Below are positions 27,547-38,385 of a DNA stretch of 44,494 nucleotides, piece by piece. Made by a program: the position numbers and the translations under genes. Where the stretch lies: positions 1 through 44,494 of the forward strand of contig JAUIBA010000032.1 in assembly GCA_030427635.1 (NCBI GenBank). Reading direction: 5' to 3'. Position 1 is the stretch's first letter; every line of letters begins with the position of its first letter. The notes below the pieces were generated by a model. The model ran no database searches, was not told the DNA's origin, and saw nothing but the letters and a program-made list of their open reading frames with translations. Source of the stretch: Bacteroidia bacterium. GTDB lineage: Bacteria; Bacteroidota; Bacteroidia; Chitinophagales; Chitinophagaceae.

Positions 27547-28521
27547 CTAACGTTCGTCGTTAAATTTTGTTGTGACATTGGTATTCCTGCGGCGCAGTTT
27601 ATAATCATTATCCTTGGCATACTGAATAATGGTTTTATCCATACCATAGCTGTCATCACCATATATATACACTGTACGTGCTTTCAACTCACGGAATGTA
27701 CGTGCAACTGCACTGTCCTTATCTCTTTCATACTGTAGGTTCAGTGGTTTTAGCCAGCCGGAAAGCTTGTCATTTTCGTAATTAAAATGTGCTATATAAC
27801 GACTTCCGCTCTCTCCTGTGAAAAATGTGATGAATGCCATTTTACTCAGCACCGGGTCATCAGTGTAAGAGAACTTACTGAAAAATGTATTAAAGTATGC
27901 TACCAGTCCTTTATAGTCTTCCTGCTGTATGGCTCCACACTTTGTTACTATGTGATTCTTTTTTATCAGATAGTTCATATCACGCATATTGAACGTATCC
28001 AGATACTCTACCAGTGTTATATTCTTTTCCAGCAGGCCATCAAAGACATTACCATAGCGCTCCAGTGGCAAGCCTACCTCCTTGTTGCCTGATGCTTTTG
28101 TTTTTGTCTGCACCATAGGCCCGTTTTCCCGGTCGCATTCGCGTGCCCACCATGTAGCCACACTCTGCTCTTCCGACTTCACCATTGCCAGCGTAGTCCG
28201 TATATAGAACGAGTAATTCAGGTTTCCTTCTGTAGCCCACTTAGAGCTTACCGATGGCACAGATACTGTACGCAGCAGCATATAACCCCATTTATCTCCG
28301 GATGCCTTAATCACCACACCACCGGAATTCTGCAACTGCTTTGTATAGTTCTTTACAAAACCGGCCAGGTCATTTCCGTTATTGTCATGCACAGCACAGT
28401 CTCCGCACGGATACTGGTTTTTACACGGCATTCTGTCCTGTGCTGTTGCAGCAGTTCCGGAAACCAGCGCCAGATACAGCGCAGCAGCTCTGATAACAGT
28501 CTTTCTTTTGGGTAATGGCAT
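27547..28521 (-). CDS. Secreted protein of unknown function
   Basis: 324-aa protein with a signal peptide of about 28 residues (basic start, then AAALYLALVSGTAATAQ). The mature N-terminus carries three close cysteines, C33, C39 and C42 (in PCGDC). The remainder is a mixed alpha/beta sequence rich in Lys, Asp and Tyr with no recognised motif. It ends with VYIYGDDSYGMDKTIIQYAKDNDYKLRRR and a basic tail. No T9SS C-terminal domain or lipobox was seen, so it is probably periplasmic. The gene stands alone between two stem-loops. Confidence 0.65.
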   Translation of the reverse strand: MPLPKRKTVIRAAALYLALVSGTAATAQDRMPCKNQYPCGDCAVHDNNGNDLAGFVKNYTKQLQNSGGVVIKASGDKWGYMLLRTVSVPSVSSKWATEGNLNYSFYIRTTLAMVKSEEQSVATWWARECDRENGPMVQTKTKASGNKEVGLPLERYGNVFDGLLEKNITLVEYLDTFNMRDMNYLIKKNHIVTKCGAIQQEDYKGLVAYFNTFFSKFSYTDDPVLSKMAFITFFTGESGSRYIAHFNYENDKLSGWLKPLNLQYERDKDSAVARTFRELKARTVYIYGDDSYGMDKTIIQYAKDNDYKLRRRNTNVTTKFNDER

Positions 28522-28651
28522 AGTCTGGCAGTATTACGTTCTTTTGTCGTAAAGCTAAAAGCAATCAGGAGCCAAATTAATAAAAATCTATCTGAAAAGC
28601 GAAAGATGAGCATGCATTTTGGTAAAAAGAAATCGCACCATGCCCATTAAA

Positions 28652-28686
28652 CAAAGGGGGCCACGGTTTCACCGTAGCCCCCTTTG
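28652..28686 (-). terminator. Terminator of the giant repeat-protein gene
   Basis: A GC-rich stem (28652-28667 with 28671-28686) has one internal mismatch and a 3-base loop. It lies 22 bases past the stop of the 3055-aa gene on the minus strand. The minus strand ends the stem in AAA/TTT pairs and continues TTTAA, a modest T-tract. Confidence 0.7.
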
Positions 28687-28707
28687 AGTATTTAATGTTT
28701 GCAACCC

Positions 28708-31700
28708 TTAATTCTTAACAAAAGTGCGGGCAGCAACCTTATTACCATTATTGATAAATACTACAGAGTAAACACCTGATGCAAGACGTGCTACATCTAT
28801 GCTACCCTTGCCATTTACCAGTGCGCTGGTTTCTATTTCCTTACCCAGCATGTCAAACAACCTGATAGTGATTTTATCATTCATTGAAATGCCTTTCACC
28901 TCAATATTAACCTTAGAGTCAGCAGGGTTAGGGAACAAACGCACATCCATAGTACCTTCTGCTACAGTAGTCACACCTGATGGTGCATTGTAGTATACCT
29001 TCTGGTAGCATCCGTTGTGCTTCACAAGTACCCAGTAACGCCTGTTGGTAAAGTCAGGGTTTGGCAGATAGTACGACTGCTGGAATGCTCCGAATATCAT
29101 AGTAGAATCCAGAGTAGCTGCATCATCATATCCCCACTGGTAGCTGCTGGCAGTATTATCAGTGCATATCAGCTCATTAGCATAGTACTTCACTTCCGGA
29201 GTGATTGCTGAATCTACAGATACTTCTACTACAAAGCTATCTACTGCTATACATCCTGTACTTGTTACTTCTGTAGTCAGGCGTACAATTGCTGTTCCTG
29301 CATATGGGAAGTTTACAAGAGCGTTCTGCCTGTCCGGTGCCGACTGTGCAAACAGTTCTGCATTTACTACAGTCCATGTATAGGTAACACCTGTTCCCGG
29401 TACTGTTTCAGCACCAAAGTTCAGATACTGTGAGTTGGCACATACTACTGAGTCCGGATGAACTACTATCTCTGACAATGGAGCCAGCGAGTAAACGGTC
29501 ACGTTAATAGTAGACACATCTACACCACACTCATTAGTCATTGTATAGCTGATAGTAACGGTACCTGCAGATATTGCAGAAACTACACCTGCTGCATCTA
29601 TAGTTGCAAAATCTGTATTGCTGCTACTCCATACACCACCCGGTACTGTTGAGTTAACTGTAGTTGTATAGCCTATACACAGACCAGCAGATACTGCAGA
29701 CAGTGTACCCGCATCAGGAGCTGGTTTCACCAGAATATTGAAGGTAGCAGTATCTATGCTGCAGAAATTCTCAACCAGATAGCTGATAACAGTAGTACCA
29801 ATTGCCACACCCGTTACAGTACCGTCAGTACCTATAGAGGCAATTGTTGAGTTAGCACTGCTCCAGGTACCACCCGCATCACCATCGCTGAGGAGCGGTG
29901 TAGTTGCTGTTACACACACCTCAGCAGCACCGGATATTGTACCTGCTTCTGCCAGAGGCTTAACTCTCACTGGCAGTACTGCTGTACAACCTGAACCTAC
30001 AGTATAAGATATCAGAGCAGAACCGGCAGCTACACCCGTAGCATCACCTGCTGCATCTATAGTCACAATTGCTACATCACTGCTGCTCCATGTACCGCCA
30101 GGAGTGAGGTTATCCAGTGTTGTAGTAGCATTGACACACACACTATCAGTACCTGTAATTGCCACCGGCACAGGATCAACTGTTACAGATGTAGTTACAT
30201 AACAGTTAGCCAGCGGCGTAGCATAGGTAATATCAGCAACACCTGCTACTACACCGGTTACGATACCTGAAGTACCTACAGTTGCCACAGCTACATCACT
30301 GCTGGTCCATACACCACCTACAAAATCGTTTGCAAGTGTTATATCTGCCATTTCACATACGCTCGATGGGCCTGTAATTGGATTCAGTGTTGGCTCCACT
30401 GTCAGCATACGTGTGATATAACATGCCGAGCCAAGTGCATAGGTAATTGTTGAAGTACCTACACCAGAAGCCGATACGTTACCAAATCCATCTATAGCTA
30501 CAACACCGGGGTCACTGCTTGACCACAAGCCACCAGGTATCGGGTTTGAAACAAACGAAACGGTTCCAAGACACATATACTCAGCTCCCAGTATTGCCGG
30601 AGGAAGTGGATTCACAGTTATCTGCTTGATTACATAACAGCCTGTGGAGAACAATGTATATGTAATCGTTGCAGTACCGTTAGAAACACCTGTAATAACA
30701 CCTGTAGCAGCATCTATTGATGCACGGCCCGGATGACTGCTGGACCATGAACCAAATGGCGTAACATCTGTAAATGTGGTAGAAGAACCTACACAAATTT
30801 CATCAGCACCTACAATATTGTCAGGTAACGGATTCACAGCTATTACTGCGCTTGCCTTACACCCGGTAGGTAGTGTATAAATGATACTTGTTGTATCTGC
30901 ACTAAGTCCCTGTACCAGGCCTGTAGCAGACCCTACCAGAGCTACAGATGTATTAATACTGCTCCAGTTACCACCTACAGAAAGTGTACTGAGTAATGTT
31001 GTAGAGCCTACACACACATACGGTGTGCCAGTAATAGGATCAGGAACTGCATTCACTGTTACTTCAATTGTGCGGTAACATCCTGTACCCAATAACGTGT
31101 AGGATATAGTTGATGTTCCGGTAGACACCCCGGTTGCATCACCTGTTACCAGATTTATTGGCGCTACAGAAGCATCAGATGAAGTCCAGATACCACCTGT
31201 TGGCAGGCTGGTATAAGTAGAAGTTTCACCCTGGCAGAAGCTATCTATACCAGTTATAGGCGCTGGAAGCGGATTAACAGTAACAATGAAATCTGTCACA
31301 CAACCACCGGTAAGCATGTAGTTAATTGTAGCAGTACCTGTAATACCACCGGTTACTATACCTGTTACAGCATCTACAGGTGCTACAGACACATCATTGC
31401 TGGTCCATGTACCACCTGGCACTGTATTAAACAGACCAATAGAAGAACCTGAACAAACCTCATGCGGGCCTGTTATGTTTGATGGCGACTGATTAACAAC
31501 TAAGGTTACATATGACCAGCAACCCGCACCAACAGTATATGTTATATTGGTAGTACCCGCAGTATAACCTGTAACAATTCCACTGCTGAGACCAACAGTA
31601 GCAACAGATGTGTTGCTGCTGGACCATGTACCACCCACCTGAGAGTTGGTAAGTGTTGTTGTCTCTCCCGAACAGATATCCACATCACCTGCTATTGCTG

Positions 31701-34700
31701 ATGGAGCAGAGTTAACAGTGATAGTAATCTTCGTAGAGCAGCCACCTGTAAGTGTATAACGTATGGTATCCACTCCTACACCATTGCCTGTTACCTCACC
31801 TGTAGAAGGATCTATGTAAGCAACACTTATAAAGTCACTGGACCATACACCGCCGGGAACAGGATTGTGTAGTGTGGTAGAACCACCTTCACAGATATTG
31901 GTAACACCGGTAATAGAACCAGGTAATGCATGTACCGTAGCTATTGTGAATGAGCGGCAACCCGTAGGCAGTGTATAGCTGATAACAGCAGTACCTACAC
32001 CTACACCTGTCATTACTCCGGATGTAACACCTACAGAAGCTTTAGTGATATCACTGCTTGTAAATGCACCACCCGCAGGAGCTGCAGTAAGCGTAGTTGT
32101 AGTACCCAAACATACATCTGATATACCACCTATTGCACCCGGCGCTGCATTAACTGTCACTTCTACACTTCTGGCACATCCTACCGGCATTGTGTAGCTG
32201 ATAGTTGTAGTACCCGGAGCCACACCTGTAACGATACCTGTAGAAGATATCAGTGCTATTGTTTCATCACTGCTACTCCAGTTTCCACCTGGAGTTACAT
32301 TCCCCAGTGTTGCAGTAAAGCCTTCACACACCTGCGTAAATCCGGTGATAGATGCAGGCAGTGCTGATACAGTTATTATAGATACAGTACGGCAACCTGT
32401 GCCTATTGTATAAGTTATTCTTGCTGTTCCCAGCCCTACACCCGTAGCTACACCTGTTGTTGGGTCTATTGTAGCTACAATCGGATTACCGGTACTCCAG
32501 GTACCTGTACCTGTCAGATTGGTAAGTGTAGTTGTAGAACCAAGACAAACGTTCAGATTACCACTGATAGACGTAGGTACCGGATTAACGGTAACTATTG
32601 TAGTATCAGTACAACCGCTTGGTGCAGTATAAGTGATAAATGTTGTTCCCGCTGCATGACCGGTTACAATACCGGTAGACAGGTTAACAGATGCCGCAAA
32701 CGTATTGGAACTGGACCATGTACCACCCGGTGTAAGACAAGACAGGCTGGTATTGGATCCCTCACATACAGCCATTACACCGGTTATCTGTGCTACTACC
32801 GGCAGTACGGTCACCGCCTTTGTTGCATAGCAGGTAGTACCTAATACATAGCTGATATTAGCAACACCGGTAGAGAAACCAGTAACAACACCATCGGTTC
32901 CCACCTGTGCTATCGCATTATTACTGCTGCTCCATATACCACCTGTAGTAGGTGTGTAAAATCCGGTTTGTCCGTCTACACACACATTACCCGAACCAGT
33001 AATAGGTGTTGGTGCTGGCAGTACAGTAACAACTCTCGTTGCAAGACATCCTGTACTCAGGCGGTAAGTAATAGTAGATGTACCAGCCGATGCACCATAC
33101 ACTACCCCAGTTACAGAACCTACTGTCGCCACACTTGCAGTACTGCTTGTCCATGTTCCGCCTGCCGGAGTTGTATTCAGTGTTGTTGTATTGCTGATAC
33201 ACATACTTGTGGTACCGGTTATAGCTGCAGGCAGTGAATTAACAGTAACAGTAGTTACACGTGCACAACCGGTAGCAGGGTTGATAGCAGATATATCAGC
33301 AGTACCTACACCTGTACCCACTACGATACCAGTGGCAGACCCCACAGTTGCAATACCTGTATTGGAGCTGCTCCAGGTAGCACCCGGAGTTGTGTTACTA
33401 AGTGTAGTTGACAAACCGAGACACACACTAGCCACACCTGTATTGGTTCCTGGTAATGCATTTACTGTAACTATTGAAAATGTTCTGCAGCCACTTGGCA
33501 ATGCATATGTAATACGTGAAGTACCTGCTACCATGCCGGTTACATCACCTGTAGTAAGTCCTACAGTTGCAACAGCCGGATTGCCACTAAGCCATGACCC
33601 ACCTGTAATATCATAAGTAAGTGTTGTGGTTGAACCTACACATACCGAAGCAATACTAGTCAGTGAGGCTACAGCATCTACCGTAACAGCTTTTCCTGCA
33701 GCACAGCCATTAGACAAAGTATAGGATATTATGGTAACACCAGGAGCTATACCACCTACAAGACCAGTTGTACTTACCGTTCCCACTGCTGTGTTTGAAC
33801 TAGCCCATGTACCTCCTCCAGGAGCTGATGCTAATGATATCGTAGAGCCCTGACATACTGATGATAGTCCTGAAGGAACTGTAGGCGTTGGAACTACAGA
33901 AACATTCCGCGTTGTTTTACAACCATTATTTGCAGTATATGTAATTGTAGCATTTCCTACACTTCCCGATACCACAACACCTGTTGTTATATCAATGCTG
34001 GCAATGCTGGTATTACTGCTGGACCATGTACCGGGGATAGAACTGCTAGACAATGTTGTCGTACTACCACCCGCGCAAACTACCGCTACACCGGTAATAG
34101 TTGCCGGAATTGTATTTACTGTAACTTCTGCCGTTGCAAAACAACCGGTATTCATTGTAAATGTTATCACTGCAGTACCTGCCGATTGTCCAGTTACAAC
34201 ACCTGCGCTATTTACAGTAGCTACAGCAGTATTATTACTTACCCACGTACCATAGCCTGCTGTATTTGACAAAGAGGTAGTACTACCGGTACATAAAGAC
34301 AGTGTACCCGATATCGCATCCGGAAGCGCGTTTACAGTAACTGTTTTCAGCGCAGTACACATAGATGGCGACGTGTAGGAAATTGTAGCAGTACCGGCTG
34401 AGACACTGCTTACTACACCAAAAGCATCAACTGTGGCTACAGCCGCGTTACCACTCGCCCATACTCCTGCTGGAGTCAGGGATGATAATACCGTAGTTGT
34501 GCCCAGGCAGAAAGATGCAGTTCCCGTTATTGCCGTAGGCAGGCTATTTACAGTGACAATATCTGTAACATAACAACCTGTAGAAAGTTTGTATGTAATC
34601 GTAGCTGTTCCGGCTGACACACCGGTAACCAGGCCGGAAGTAACGTTCACATTCGCTATTGCCGTAGCTGATGATGACCATGTACCACCACCTATTGTAT

Positions 34701-37700
34701 TTGTAAGCGAAATCGATGAGCCAACACAAACTTCATTTGTAAGGCTACCTATTACGTCAGGTATCTGATTAACTGTAAGTGTCTTTGTTCTGAAACAACC
34801 AGAAGATAATGTATAGGTAATATCTGCAGTTCCTGGAAGATTCCCTGTTACATATCCTGTCCCTGACAATACACTTGCAACAGCTGGATTGCCACTAGTC
34901 CATGTTCCACCAAAACTTGAGTTGCCAAGCACGATTGAGGAATTCTGGCATAATATTCCGACACCTGATATTGGATTAGGTAACGCCTGAACTGTTATTG
35001 TTCTTGAAACACGGCACCCTTCAGGATTAGTATAGGTAATATTGGGCTGGCCGGATGTTAAACCGGTTACATTACCACTGATGGCATCAACAGACGCAGC
35101 CGCGGGTAATGAAGATGTCCATGTACCACCGGCTGGTGTGCTGGATAATGAAATTGCTGAGCCCACACAAACAGTACCCGGACCGGTAATAGCTGTTGGC
35201 AACGGATTTACAGTCACCACTTTTGTACGGAAACAACCGGTGGGAAGGATGTAACTTACGGTGACCACTCCATTAGATACTCCGGTCAGAACACCCGTTG
35301 TTGTAATAGTTGCAACAGTAACATCAGTACTGCTCCATGTTCCACCCCCAGGACCTGACGTAAGTGATATATTTGAACCAACACATACTGCATCCAATCC
35401 AGATATAGGAGCAGGAATATTGCTAACAGTTACCGCCTGTACTCTTGCACAACCTGTAGAAAGAGTATAAGAAATAGAAGCAGTTCCTGTTGTCAGACCA
35501 GTCACATTACCTGTTGCATCCACAGATGCGATAGCAGGATGACCAGTAGTCCATACGCCACCACCTGTAAGACTAAATAATGTAGTAACAGATCCTATAC
35601 ATACTGATGGGAAACCAGTAAGCACAGCCGGACGAGGATTTACTGTAACCTGAGCAATTGCCAGACAGCCATTAACACCTCCACCCACATTATAAGTGAT
35701 GTCCGCTGTACCATCCGACATACCGGTAACAACACCAGTACTGCTGTTAACACTGGCTATCATTGCATCACTGCTGCTCCATGTACCGCCGCCAGGTGTA
35801 CTGGTAAGATTTGTAGATGAACCTTCACATACTACCATTACCCCACTAACTGCTGATGGCACTACATTTACAGTCACGGTTGTAGTACGTATACACCCTG
35901 TTGGTAAAGTATAGGTTATCACAGATGTCCCGGCACCTACACCAGTTACCACACCCGTTCCCGCAATTGTTGCTACTGATGTATTTGATGACACCCATGT
36001 GCCCCCCCCATCTGTACAGGTCAGTGTTGTTGTACCGGCAACACACAGATTGGTTGCACCGCTCAGTACTGCAGGGGTTGAATTAACTGTCAGTACACTC
36101 GTTGCAATACAACCGGTTGATGTACGACGATATGTTATTGTACTTGTACCGCCTGTCATGGCATTTACAAGCCCTGTTGATGCATTAATAGTGGCAACAG
36201 CGGTTGTGCTGCTGCTCCATGTACCGCCACCAGTACTATTTGTAAGTGTTGTCGTAAGTCCTTCGCATATTGCCAGTGTGCCACCTATAGTAGCAGGCAG
36301 TGGATTTACGGTTACTACCATGGTTCTGAAACATCCCGATGGAGACACCATATAAGTAATTGTAGCAGTGCCTGCCGATACACCAGTGATTACACCCATG
36401 GTCGGGTCTGTAATATTTGCTACACCTGCATCGCTGCTACTCCATGTGCCCCCGGCAGTTGCAGAGCTTAAAGATGTGGTGTTACCTACACACACGCTGC
36501 TGGTACCGGAAATGATTGCAGGAAGCGGATTAACAGTTACCACAGTTGTACGCACACATACCGCTGATGGAGCATATGTAAAGCTGTATGTGATTCTGGC
36601 GGTACCGGAAGTATTTCCGGTTACAACACCAGTAGAGCTGTTCACAAAAGCAACACCAGAAGTACTGCTTGTCCATGTACCACCTGCAGGTGTGCTGGAC
36701 ATCGCAATAGTACTGCCCGAACAAACCTCAGGGCCACCGGTAATTACAGATGGTAAAGCATTCACCGTAACCTCCTTTGTTGTAAAACAGCCTGTAAGCG
36801 GCATTACGTAGGAGATATCAGTAATACCTGCAGCTACTGCTGATAAGAAACCCGTACTTGATGTAATAGACGCTATCGCATTATCAGCAGATGACCATGT
36901 ACCACCTGTCATGTTAGCTCCAAGCGATCTTGTAGTACCCTCACACATTGGAGGCGTGGACACCGTAATTACTGGCGTGCCGTTTACAGTTATAGGAGTT
37001 ACAGCACGGCAACCTGTACCCAGTGTATAGGTTATTGTAGAAGACGCCGTCGTCGTACCACCTACAGTTGTTACAGCTCCGGTACTTACATTGACATTCG
37101 CTACAGTGTAACCCGTTGTTGACCAGGTACCACCTGCAGGTACACCACTAAAGGTATAAGAACTGCCCCGGCATAATACAGCAGGATCCGGAACTGTTGT
37201 CACAGTAGGAGTCTGATTAACTGTAACAACACGCGTACGGAAACATCCGGTCGATGGAATCGTATAAGTTATTTCTGTGGTGCCAACTGCAATACCGCCT
37301 ACTACACCTGATGACGATACAGTACCTGTAGCAGGTGTACTGCTGGTCCAGTTACCACCAGCGGGGAAACTGGATAAAGTTGTTGTTGTACCCTCACATG
37401 CAAATGGTACACCACCAATATCTGTTGGAAATGCATTTACAGTAAGCGACTCCGGTGAAACCGGCGGAGTTATAATAGTATTAACATCAGTTGCTACCAC
37501 ACCTGCAGGCTCCGATGCCACAGTAGTAGCATTCTGTGCTATTACATAATATTGTACAGTATTACCGGCAGTAAGGCCTCCCATTGCAGATTCCGACATT
37601 ACAAAACTCCAGAAACCATCAGTTGCAGAGCCGCTTGTCATTGATCCGGCACTGGATACCCATGCACCACTGTTTTTACGATAATATATCCTTGGCATGT

Positions 37701-37875
37701 TGGCACCAGCAATCACAATCCCGGTACCATCTGTGATATGTACCGATGATAATGTAATACTTCCGTTACCACAGGACGATACTACCGCTGTATAGGAAAT
37801 TGTCTGCGCAGAAATACTCCCTGCAAACAACAATGCTACGGTGAAGAGTAATAATCCGGAATAGAATTTTCTCAT
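28708..37875 (-). CDS. Giant T9SS-exported surface protein with 36 Ig-like (BIG2-type) repeats
   Basis: 3055-aa protein. A signal peptide covers residues 1-24 (cleavage after SAQ). Residues 25-150 form a unique N-terminal domain. Residues 151-2797 are 36 head-to-tail repeats of about 73 residues, each with the pattern P-x-x-I-x-G ... C-x-G ... GG-x-W-(S/T)-S ... TG-x-(V/A)-(T/S)-G ... ITYT ... G-C ... VTVN. Every repeat keeps two cysteines about 50 residues apart. Residues 2798-2895 are a divergent PKD-like domain, 2896-2974 a linker domain, and 2975-3055 a T9SS sorting domain of the common type (VRLFPNPADSKVNIEV, GVYSVVFINNG, RTFVKN). The protein is expected on the cell surface as a long, disulfide-stabilised rod, probably an adhesin (inference from domains). 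No catalytic motif is visible. The gene has a long leader and its own terminator. Confidence 0.95.
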   Translation of the reverse strand: MRKFYSGLLLFTVALLFAGSISAQTISYTAVVSSCGNGSITLSSVHITDGTGIVIAGANMPRIYYRKNSGAWVSSAGSMTSGSATDGFWSFVMSESAMGGLTAGNTVQYYVIAQNATTVASEPAGVVATDVNTIITPPVSPESLTVNAFPTDIGGVPFACEGTTTTLSSFPAGGNWTSSTPATGTVSSSGVVGGIAVGTTEITYTIPSTGCFRTRVVTVNQTPTVTTVPDPAVLCRGSSYTFSGVPAGGTWSTTGYTVANVNVSTGAVTTVGGTTTASSTITYTLGTGCRAVTPITVNGTPVITVSTPPMCEGTTRSLGANMTGGTWSSADNAIASITSSTGFLSAVAAGITDISYVMPLTGCFTTKEVTVNALPSVITGGPEVCSGSTIAMSSTPAGGTWTSSTSGVAFVNSSTGVVTGNTSGTARITYSFTYAPSAVCVRTTVVTVNPLPAIISGTSSVCVGNTTSLSSATAGGTWSSSDAGVANITDPTMGVITGVSAGTATITYMVSPSGCFRTMVVTVNPLPATIGGTLAICEGLTTTLTNSTGGGTWSSSTTAVATINASTGLVNAMTGGTSTITYRRTSTGCIATSVLTVNSTPAVLSGATNLCVAGTTTLTCTDGGGTWVSSNTSVATIAGTGVVTGVGAGTSVITYTLPTGCIRTTTVTVNVVPSAVSGVMVVCEGSSTNLTSTPGGGTWSSSDAMIASVNSSTGVVTGMSDGTADITYNVGGGVNGCLAIAQVTVNPRPAVLTGFPSVCIGSVTTLFSLTGGGVWTTGHPAIASVDATGNVTGLTTGTASISYTLSTGCARVQAVTVSNIPAPISGLDAVCVGSNISLTSGPGGGTWSSTDVTVATITTTGVLTGVSNGVVTVSYILPTGCFRTKVVTVNPLPTAITGPGTVCVGSAISLSSTPAGGTWTSSLPAAASVDAISGNVTGLTSGQPNITYTNPEGCRVSRTITVQALPNPISGVGILCQNSSIVLGNSSFGGTWTSGNPAVASVLSGTGYVTGNLPGTADITYTLSSGCFRTKTLTVNQIPDVIGSLTNEVCVGSSISLTNTIGGGTWSSSATAIANVNVTSGLVTGVSAGTATITYKLSTGCYVTDIVTVNSLPTAITGTASFCLGTTTVLSSLTPAGVWASGNAAVATVDAFGVVSSVSAGTATISYTSPSMCTALKTVTVNALPDAISGTLSLCTGSTTSLSNTAGYGTWVSNNTAVATVNSAGVVTGQSAGTAVITFTMNTGCFATAEVTVNTIPATITGVAVVCAGGSTTTLSSSSIPGTWSSSNTSIASIDITTGVVVSGSVGNATITYTANNGCKTTRNVSVVPTPTVPSGLSSVCQGSTISLASAPGGGTWASSNTAVGTVSTTGLVGGIAPGVTIISYTLSNGCAAGKAVTVDAVASLTSIASVCVGSTTTLTYDITGGSWLSGNPAVATVGLTTGDVTGMVAGTSRITYALPSGCRTFSIVTVNALPGTNTGVASVCLGLSTTLSNTTPGATWSSSNTGIATVGSATGIVVGTGVGTADISAINPATGCARVTTVTVNSLPAAITGTTSMCISNTTTLNTTPAGGTWTSSTASVATVGSVTGVVYGASAGTSTITYRLSTGCLATRVVTVLPAPTPITGSGNVCVDGQTGFYTPTTGGIWSSSNNAIAQVGTDGVVTGFSTGVANISYVLGTTCYATKAVTVLPVVAQITGVMAVCEGSNTSLSCLTPGGTWSSSNTFAASVNLSTGIVTGHAAGTTFITYTAPSGCTDTTIVTVNPVPTSISGNLNVCLGSTTTLTNLTGTGTWSTGNPIVATIDPTTGVATGVGLGTARITYTIGTGCRTVSIITVSALPASITGFTQVCEGFTATLGNVTPGGNWSSSDETIALISSTGIVTGVAPGTTTISYTMPVGCARSVEVTVNAAPGAIGGISDVCLGTTTTLTAAPAGGAFTSSDITKASVGVTSGVMTGVGVGTAVISYTLPTGCRSFTIATVHALPGSITGVTNICEGGSTTLHNPVPGGVWSSDFISVAYIDPSTGEVTGNGVGVDTIRYTLTGGCSTKITITVNSAPSAIAGDVDICSGETTTLTNSQVGGTWSSSNTSVATVGLSSGIVTGYTAGTTNITYTVGAGCWSYVTLVVNQSPSNITGPHEVCSGSSIGLFNTVPGGTWTSNDVSVAPVDAVTGIVTGGITGTATINYMLTGGCVTDFIVTVNPLPAPITGIDSFCQGETSTYTSLPTGGIWTSSDASVAPINLVTGDATGVSTGTSTISYTLLGTGCYRTIEVTVNAVPDPITGTPYVCVGSTTLLSTLSVGGNWSSINTSVALVGSATGLVQGLSADTTSIIYTLPTGCKASAVIAVNPLPDNIVGADEICVGSSTTFTDVTPFGSWSSSHPGRASIDAATGVITGVSNGTATITYTLFSTGCYVIKQITVNPLPPAILGAEYMCLGTVSFVSNPIPGGLWSSSDPGVVAIDGFGNVSASGVGTSTITYALGSACYITRMLTVEPTLNPITGPSSVCEMADITLANDFVGGVWTSSDVAVATVGTSGIVTGVVAGVADITYATPLANCYVTTSVTVDPVPVAITGTDSVCVNATTTLDNLTPGGTWSSSDVAIVTIDAAGDATGVAAGSALISYTVGSGCTAVLPVRVKPLAEAGTISGAAEVCVTATTPLLSDGDAGGTWSSANSTIASIGTDGTVTGVAIGTTVISYLVENFCSIDTATFNILVKPAPDAGTLSAVSAGLCIGYTTTVNSTVPGGVWSSSNTDFATIDAAGVVSAISAGTVTISYTMTNECGVDVSTINVTVYSLAPLSEIVVHPDSVVCANSQYLNFGAETVPGTGVTYTWTVVNAELFAQSAPDRQNALVNFPYAGTAIVRLTTEVTSTGCIAVDSFVVEVSVDSAITPEVKYYANELICTDNTASSYQWGYDDAATLDSTMIFGAFQQSYYLPNPDFTNRRYWVLVKHNGCYQKVYYNAPSGVTTVAEGTMDVRLFPNPADSKVNIEVKGISMNDKITIRLFDMLGKEIETSALVNGKGSIDVARLASGVYSVVFINNGNKVAARTFVKN
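29485..37425 (-). repeat. Coding tandem repeat, 36 units of about 219-225 bases
   Basis: This is the DNA encoding repeats 1-36 of the giant surface protein; repeat 1 is at the high-coordinate end. Units are similar in protein sequence but well diverged in DNA, with no two neighbours nearly identical. Recent slippage or unequal crossing-over is therefore not evident. Confidence 0.9.
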
Positions 37876-38385
37876 AAAACTGATGGTTTTAGACCTATTT
37901 TCTTAGTTACAAAGTTTATAGCATTCAGTTGATATATAGACACATAAGACAGACATAATAGTGCCTGCCTGCTGTATGTAGCGATATGTCCCCTGAACGT
38001 TCTTTTTACCTCTTTCTAATGTTTCAAATAGTTATAAAATAGTTTTAAAAAGCGGTTTGGAAGCAAATTTAACAAAAATAATATTACTATCAAGCACGCT
38101 TAGTAATAAAAATAATATTTACATACTTTCGATTTATATGTATCCATTATTTTAGCTTTCAGTTACAACACATCCTACCTGTATGGCGTTTTTCCGCCCC
38201 CTATTGTTAGTTCCTGAAGCCTCAAAATTAGCTGTGACTTCCACCACTATTCAATAAACGGATATTACTAATTTATTAAGAAACTTATTGTGTTGCATCC
38301 ATAGGCATAATACACGCATATCTGCCTGATGTATGCAGTGAAGCAAGAACCAGATTTTTAACTGAAAGAAAATATTAAGTAACAC
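37876..38385. other. 510-base intergenic region upstream of the giant repeat-protein gene
   Basis: No gene was found here. The region is AT-rich and lies between the transglutaminase-like gene and the giant gene, both on the minus strand. It contains the candidate promoter at 38064-38093. No clear terminator for the upstream gene was seen. Confidence 0.6.
38064..38093 (-). promoter_or_regulatory. Candidate Bacteroidota promoter for the giant repeat-protein gene
   Basis: The minus strand reads TTG (38091-38093), a 19-base spacer, then TAAATTTG (38064-38071), matching the TTG/TAnnTTTG promoter with normal spacing. A second -7-like TATTTTTG overlaps at 38073-38080. Transcription from the first would give a leader of roughly 180 bases before the ATG at 37875. 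Confidence 0.5.

Noticed and set aside
28799..37549. Many plus-strand open frames of 60-147 codons in the giant gene
   Set aside because: They follow the repeat period of the real coding strand, with the same low-complexity residues in each.
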